From: Roseiarcus sp050012775
GTDB lineage: Bacteria > Pseudomonadota > Alphaproteobacteria > Rhizobiales > Beijerinckiaceae
Direction: 5' to 3'
Assembly: GCA_050012775.1 (NCBI GenBank)
Contig: JBEKGN010000011.1
Span: 1 to 64,000, forward strand
Length of the DNA stretch: 64,000 nucleotides
Shown: positions 59,570-64,000 of the stretch, piece by piece
Position numbering within the stretch: the stretch's first letter is position 1
Layout of the letters: each line of letters opens with the position of its first letter
The notes under the pieces: generated by a model
What the model was told of the DNA's origin: nothing
Seen by the model: only the letters and a program-made list of their open reading frames with translations
Database searches by the model: none
Program-made: the position numbers and the translations under genes

Positions 59570-61999
59570 TCAGCCGTCTTTCCCGTGGGCGCGCTGGCTC
59601 GCCGTTTCCGCCTCGCGCACGATATCGATCGTGCGCAGCAGGCTCGAGGGATTGACGCTGATCGAATCGATGCCGAGCTTGGCGAGGAAGCGAGCGATTT
59701 CGGGATAGTTCGCCGGCGCCTCGCCGCATATGCCGACCTTGCGTCCATTTCGTTTGGCGCCGCTGACGGCCAAGCGCAGCATCTCCAACATTCCGGGATC
59801 GCGTTCGTCGAAATCGAACGCGACGATATCGGAATCGCGGTCCACCCCGAGCGTGAGCTGCGTCAGGTCGTTCGAGCCGATCGAGAATCCATCGAAGACC
59901 TTGGCGAACGCGTCCACCTGGATGACGTTGTTGGGGATCTCGCACATCACATAGATCTCGAGCCCGTTTTCCCCGCGCTTCAGGCCGTTGCGGGCCATCG
60001 CGGCCAAGACCTGCTCGGCTTCGACGACGCGCCGGCAGAAGGGCACCATGATCAAGAGATTGGCGAGCCCCATGACGTCGCGCACCCGCCGCAGCGCTTC
60101 GCATTCGAGCGCGAATCCGTCGGCATAGGCGGGGTGCGCGTAACGTGAGGCGCCGCGAAAACCCAACATCGGATTGGCCTCGCGCGGCTCGAAGGCGGCG
60201 CCGCCGAGGAGTTGCGCGTATTCGTTGGTCTTGAAGTCCGACAGACGAATGATCACCGGCTTGGGATAGAAGGCGGCGGCGATGGTGCCGACGCCTTCGG
60301 CGAGGTTGCGCACGAAATATTCGCGCGGAGAGGCGAAGGCGCGCGCCCGCTTGGCGATTTCGCCGTTTTCCTCCGCCCCGATCCGCTCGGGATGCACCAG
60401 CGCCATCGGATGGACGCCGATGTATTCGTTGATGATGAATTCCATGCGCGCGAGGCCGACGCCCGCGTTGGGCGTCATCGCCGTGCGGAACGCCAGATCG
60501 GGATTTCCCAGGTTCGCCATGATCTGCGTCCTCGGCATGACGAGATCGCCGACGTCGACGCGCGTGACCTCGAACGGAATTTCACCCGCGTAAACGGTTC
60601 CCACTTCGCCGCCGGCGCAGGAAATCGTCACCAGCGCGCCCGTCTTGAGAACGGCCGTCGCCGTTTCCGTGCCCACTACAGCGGGGACGCCGAGTTCGCG
60701 CGCGACGATGGCGGCGTGACAGGTGCGCCCGCCATGGTCGGTGACGATGGCGCCGGCGGTCTTCATCACCGGCTCCCAATCCGGACTCGTCGAGCGCGCC
60801 ACCAGCACCTCGCCGGGCCGGAATGTCCTGAGGTCTTCGGCGCCCGCGATGACGCGCACGACGCCGACGCTGATTTTCTCGCCGACCGCCTTGCCGGTGA
60901 CGAGCGCGGCGCCGCCGCCCTTCAGTGCATAGGTTTCGAGCATCGTCGCCGACTTGCGCGAGGCGACGGTCTCGGGACGCGCCTGGACGATATAGAGCTG
61001 GGAATCGTCGGCGTCCTTCGCCCATTCGATGTCCATCGGCATCGCATGACCGGCGTGTTGGGAATAGTGCGCCTCGATTTTCAGAGCGTAGTCCGCGAGG
61101 GTCAGCGCCTCCTCGTCGGTCAAGCAGAATTGCGACTGCTTTTCCCCAGGGGTCGCCTCGTCGTGGGTGGTGAAGCCCGTGTGCCCCCTAGAGAGCGTCA
61201 TCGTGAGTTGCTTCTGACCCAAGGTGCGGCGCAAGACGCTGCGATGACCCGCGCGGAACGTCGGCTTGTGGACATAGAACTCGTCGGGATCGACCTTGCC
61301 CTGCACGACATTCTCGCCAAGGCCGTAGGAGGCGGTGATGAGGACGACGTCGCGGAATCCGGACTCCGTGTCGAGCGTGAAAATAACCCCGCTCGCGGCG
61401 CGGTCGGAGCGGACCATCTTCATCACGCCCACGGAGAGGCCGACCTTGAAATGATCGAATCCGTTGTTGACGCGATAGACGATCGCGCGGTTGGTGAAGA
61501 GCGAGGCGAAGCACTGGCGGCAGGCCTCGAAAACGTCGTCGTCGCCGCTGATGTTGAGATAGCTCTCGTGTTGGCCGGCGAAGCTCGCCGTCGGCAGGTC
61601 CTCCGCCGTCGCCGAACTGCGCACCGCGACGGCGACATTGGCGCCGTATTGAGCCTCCAACTTGTGATAGGCGGCGGCGATCTCCCGCCGCAGCGCATCG
61701 GTGCCGGTCGAATCGTAGACGATCTGCCGCGCCTGCGCCCCGCGCTTCTCCAGAAGCTCGACGTCGACGCCGTCGACGCCGTCCATGAGCCGGCGCAGCT
61801 CTTTTTCGGCGCCCGACCCTCGAAGCGCGTCGTAATAGGCGCGAACGGTGAGGGCGAAGCCGTTGGGCACGCGCACCCCTTGCGAGCCCATTTCGCGAAC
61901 CATTTCGCCGAGCGACGCGTTCTTGCCCCCGACCACGGGAACGTCGTCCAGACGAATGCTGTCGAACCAGTGAACGAAACCCGGAGCGTCAGTCATCAT
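59570..61999 (-). CDS. ppsA: Phosphoenolpyruvate synthase
   Basis: Protein of 809 aa from ATG 61999 (GAAGGGGAC upstream). N-terminal ATP-grasp domain with VGGKNASLGEMV and VAVRSSATAEDLPTASFAGQ (about 125-144), then the phosphohistidine domain DHGGRTCHAAIVARELG (about 418-434) with the catalytic His, then a PEP-binding barrel ending in GSNDLTQLTLGVDRDS and VGICGEAPAN. It converts pyruvate + ATP to PEP + AMP + phosphate, for gluconeogenesis. Divergent from the PPi-PFK gene, and upstream of pfkB in a likely operon. Confidence 0.95.
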   Translation of the reverse strand: MMTDAPGFVHWFDSIRLDDVPVVGGKNASLGEMVREMGSQGVRVPNGFALTVRAYYDALRGSGAEKELRRLMDGVDGVDVELLEKRGAQARQIVYDSTGTDALRREIAAAYHKLEAQYGANVAVAVRSSATAEDLPTASFAGQHESYLNISGDDDVFEACRQCFASLFTNRAIVYRVNNGFDHFKVGLSVGVMKMVRSDRAASGVIFTLDTESGFRDVVLITASYGLGENVVQGKVDPDEFYVHKPTFRAGHRSVLRRTLGQKQLTMTLSRGHTGFTTHDEATPGEKQSQFCLTDEEALTLADYALKIEAHYSQHAGHAMPMDIEWAKDADDSQLYIVQARPETVASRKSATMLETYALKGGGAALVTGKAVGEKISVGVVRVIAGAEDLRTFRPGEVLVARSTSPDWEPVMKTAGAIVTDHGGRTCHAAIVARELGVPAVVGTETATAVLKTGALVTISCAGGEVGTVYAGEIPFEVTRVDVGDLVMPRTQIMANLGNPDLAFRTAMTPNAGVGLARMEFIINEYIGVHPMALVHPERIGAEENGEIAKRARAFASPREYFVRNLAEGVGTIAAAFYPKPVIIRLSDFKTNEYAQLLGGAAFEPREANPMLGFRGASRYAHPAYADGFALECEALRRVRDVMGLANLLIMVPFCRRVVEAEQVLAAMARNGLKRGENGLEIYVMCEIPNNVIQVDAFAKVFDGFSIGSNDLTQLTLGVDRDSDIVAFDFDERDPGMLEMLRLAVSGAKRNGRKVGICGEAPANYPEIARFLAKLGIDSISVNPSSLLRTIDIVREAETASQRAHGKDG

Positions 62000-62260
62000 C
62001 GTCCCCTTCGTTAGAACGAGCTAGGAGGAGCCGTTTGCCGGCCACGCGCATTGATTTGCGTCAGCTTCGAGCGAGCGCAGCGACGCCGGCGGCGTCGAGG
62101 GAAGCCCTCGTCCGCGCCGTTCGACGGACGATTCGCCTTTAGCGCCGTGTGGATCCGCGTTTTCGAGTCCGGCTCTCCCTTGCGCCGGCCGACGCCGCAC
62201 CCTAAAGGCAAGGCGAAGAAGCGCTCCGCGCGCGGGCCCGGTCGGGGGAGACAGACACGG
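62000..62260. other. Divergent promoter region of ppsA and PPi-PFK
   Basis: A 261-bp gap. TTGAT-TTGC-GTCAG (62051-62064) matches half of an FNR/FixK box (TTGAT-N4-ATCAA) plus three of five bases of the other half, about 52 bp before the ppsA start. A weak candidate only. Confidence 0.35.
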
Positions 62261-63469
62261 ATGTCGCACAAGATTCTTGTCGCGCAAGGGGGCGGCCCCA
62301 CGGCCGTCATCAATCAGTCGCTGGTCGGCGTCGCGCTGGAGGCGCGGCGATTTTCCTCCATCTCCCACGTCTATGGCGCGCTCCATGGCGTGCGCGGAAT
62401 CGTCAACGAGGATCTCGTCGATCTCGGCGAGGAGACGACCGCCAATCTCGAGGCGGTGGCCGCGACGCCCGCCGCCGCGCTCGGCTCGACGCGCGACAAG
62501 CCGGACCTGAAATATTGCCATGAGATTTTCAAGGTTCTCAGCGCGCACGAAATCGACACGTTCCTTTACATCGGCGGCAATGATTCCTCGGACACGGTGC
62601 GAATCGTCGCCGAGGAGGCCCTGAAGGCGGGGCATCCGATTCGGGCGATCCATATCCCCAAGACGATCGACAACGACCTCGTCGGTTTCGACCATACGCC
62701 CGGCTTTCCCTCGGCGGCGCGCTTCGTCGCGCAGGCGTTCATGGGGGCCAATCTCGACAATGCCGCGCTACGCGGCGTCTATTGCGCGGTGATCATGGGC
62801 CGGCACGCCGGCTTCCTCACCGCGGCCTCCGCGCTTGCGCGCAAATACCCGGACGACGGCCCGCACTTGATCTACCTGCCCGAGCGCACGTTCGTCGTCG
62901 ACCAGTTTCTCGCCGACGTGAAGGCGGTCTACGAGAAGTACGGCCGCTGCGTCATCGCCGCCTCGGAAGGCATTCACGACGAAAACGGCGCGCCGATCCT
63001 CGCCAAGCTCGCCGACGAACTCGAGAGGGACGCGCACGGCAACGTGCAGCTTTCCGGCACCGGCGCGCTCGCCGATCTCCTGTGCGAGGAAATCAAGCTC
63101 AAGCTCGACATCAAGCGGGTGCGCGGCGACACGTTCGGCTATCTCCAACGCTCCTTCCTCGGCTGCGTCTCCGACGTGGATCAGCGCGAGGCGCGCGAAG
63201 TCGGCGAGAAGGCGGTGCAATACGCGATCTCAGGCGAAAGGAACGGCTCCGTCGCGATCCGCCGCGTCGGCGATTACGCCGTCGATTACCCCCTCGTCGC
63301 GCTCGAAACGGTGGCCGGCAAGACCCGCGTGATGGAGGACGAGCTCATCGCGCCGGCGGGCAACGACGTGACGGCCAAGTTCTTCGACTATTTGCGTCCG
63401 CTCGTCGGCTCGCGCCTGCCCGAGGTCTCGCGGCTGCGCGCGGCCAAGGTGGCCAAGGCGTCGAAATAG
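62261..63469 (+). CDS. pfp: Pyrophosphate--fructose 6-phosphate phosphotransferase
   Basis: Protein of 402 aa from ATG 62261; an in-frame extension upstream is Arg-rich and non-family. AQGGGPTAVINQSL (about 7-20) is the Gly-rich start, IGGNDSSDT (about 104-112) has Asp in place of the second Gly of GGDG, and IPKTIDNDLVGFDH (about 132-145) has Lys before TIDND. These two changes are the known mark of PPi-using rather than ATP-using enzymes. The reaction is reversible, so it can run in glycolysis or gluconeogenesis. Paired with divergent ppsA it fits energy-saving carbon metabolism. Confidence 0.88.
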   Translation: MSHKILVAQGGGPTAVINQSLVGVALEARRFSSISHVYGALHGVRGIVNEDLVDLGEETTANLEAVAATPAAALGSTRDKPDLKYCHEIFKVLSAHEIDTFLYIGGNDSSDTVRIVAEEALKAGHPIRAIHIPKTIDNDLVGFDHTPGFPSAARFVAQAFMGANLDNAALRGVYCAVIMGRHAGFLTAASALARKYPDDGPHLIYLPERTFVVDQFLADVKAVYEKYGRCVIAASEGIHDENGAPILAKLADELERDAHGNVQLSGTGALADLLCEEIKLKLDIKRVRGDTFGYLQRSFLGCVSDVDQREAREVGEKAVQYAISGERNGSVAIRRVGDYAVDYPLVALETVAGKTRVMEDELIAPAGNDVTAKFFDYLRPLVGSRLPEVSRLRAAKVAKASK

Positions 63470-63493
63470 ACGGGGCGCGAAAGGCCGAGGACG

Positions 63494-64000
63494 TCACTCG
63501 CGCGCGGCGTCGAGCCCCAAGCGGCGCAACGCGAGTTTCGCGGTGAGGCCCTGAACCATGATCGAGAACGCGACGACGCCGAACGCGGCGACGAGGATCT
63601 CGTCCCGGTAAGGCGTGGCGGGCGGCAGCGAGAGCGAGAGCGCCAGCGCCAGCGCGCCACGCAGCCCGCCCCACCAGAGAAAATGCCGCTCGGGCCATGA
63701 AACCGCCCAGCGCGACCGCGCGAAGAGGATCGAGACGGGATAGACGGCCGCCGCCCGGCCGGCCAGCGCCAGCGCGACGACGACGACGAGCGCGCCGAAC
63801 GCCCGCGTCGGCGTCGCCGCCAGCGCGAGGCCGATCAGCAGGAACACCAGCGAATTGGCGACGAAGGCGGCGAATTCCCAGAACTCGCCGACGAAGGCGC
63901 GCCCCTGCGAGGACAGCGCGAAGCGATCCGCCTCTTTGACGAGCACGCCGAGATTGCCCATGAGGAGCCCGGCCGAGACGGTCGCGAGCACGCCCGAAGC
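63494..64000 (-). CDS. Na+/H+ antiporter, CPA1/NhaP type (partial)
   Basis: The last about 169 residues are in the window; the N terminus lies beyond 64000. GVLATVSAGLLMGNLG, FVANSLVFLLIGLAL and FLWWGGLRGALALALSLSLP (with the conserved GGLRGA) are typical of the cation:proton antiporter 1 family. It exchanges Na+ or K+ for protons at the inner membrane. The gene is cut by the window edge, not broken. Confidence 0.85.
   Translation of the reverse strand, partial: ASGVLATVSAGLLMGNLGVLVKEADRFALSSQGRAFVGEFWEFAAFVANSLVFLLIGLALAATPTRAFGALVVVVALALAGRAAAVYPVSILFARSRWAVSWPERHFLWWGGLRGALALALSLSLPPATPYRDEILVAAFGVVAFSIMVQGLTAKLALRRLGLDAARE

Overview
The window is 64 kb of GC-rich bacterial chromosome. 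Gene content and family types point to an alphaproteobacterium of the order Hyphomicrobiales (Rhizobiales), most like Beijerinckiaceae or Methylocystaceae; this placement is inference. Support includes the transketolase / DUF4164 / ZapA divergon beside gap-pgk-fba, a meso-DAP type mraZ-to-murG division cluster, rpsB with a C-terminal helix-hairpin-helix extension, and a pyrophosphate-type phosphofructokinase. I see no rRNA, tRNA, CRISPR array, intact IS element or prophage.

Layout. 1-695: gene-poor start. 695-3040: secreted OmpA-like protein with three near-identical 132-residue repeats. 3.2-15 kb: accessory metabolism and transport (MFS carrier, ferredoxin-NADP reductase, MarR/thioesterase pair, glycosyltransferase, KDG kinase between two LysE exporters, LysR/peroxiredoxin pair, two glutathione-transferase paralogs, class III aminotransferase). 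15-21.8 kb: central carbon genes tkt, gap, pgk and fba, with a small coiled-coil membrane protein translationally coupled to pgk, and zapA/DUF4164 divergent from tkt. 22-23.4 kb: a lower-GC two-gene ParA module with an unrecognised partner. 23.4-25.2 kb: a DNA glycosylase-like gene, a small hypothetical gene and a SIMPL protein.

25.5-37 kb: the division and cell wall (dcw) cluster mraZ-rsmH-ftsL-ftsI-murE-murF-mraY-murD-ftsW-murG. Most junctions overlap or nearly touch, and a four-copy 10-bp-periodic MraZ-type operator lies upstream. The cluster stops after murG, where murC, murB, ddl and ftsQAZ would usually follow. In their place is a small toxin-antitoxin island: a RelE/ParE-type pair, then an MNT-HEPN pair whose HEPN gene carries an in-frame TGA at the usual Trp position.

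38.5-45.7 kb: methyltransferase, Tat-type cupin, two MFS carriers (one a close CitA relative), then pyrH-tsf-rpsB on the minus strand, without frr. 45.9-51.6 kb: a c-di-GMP and exopolysaccharide block (REC-GGDEF-EAL protein, BcsA/BgsA-like synthase, membrane-fusion partner). After about 870 bp without a gene comes a polysaccharide-deacetylase-like gene. 53.6-57 kb: dnaE. 57.2-58.4 kb: two uncharacterised genes meeting tail to tail. 58.6-63.5 kb: a PfkB kinase and PEP synthase on the minus strand, divergent from a PPi-type phosphofructokinase. The window ends inside a Na+/H+ antiporter gene.

How it fits together: the tkt/gap/pgk/fba and pfkB/pps/PPi-PFK groups cover both directions of triose-hexose interconversion, as expected of a metabolically flexible or C1-using organism. 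The dcw block builds and divides the wall. The GGDEF-EAL/synthase block is a plausible surface-glucan switch. The accessory islands (ParA pair, toxin-antitoxin remnants, deacetylase) look acquired.
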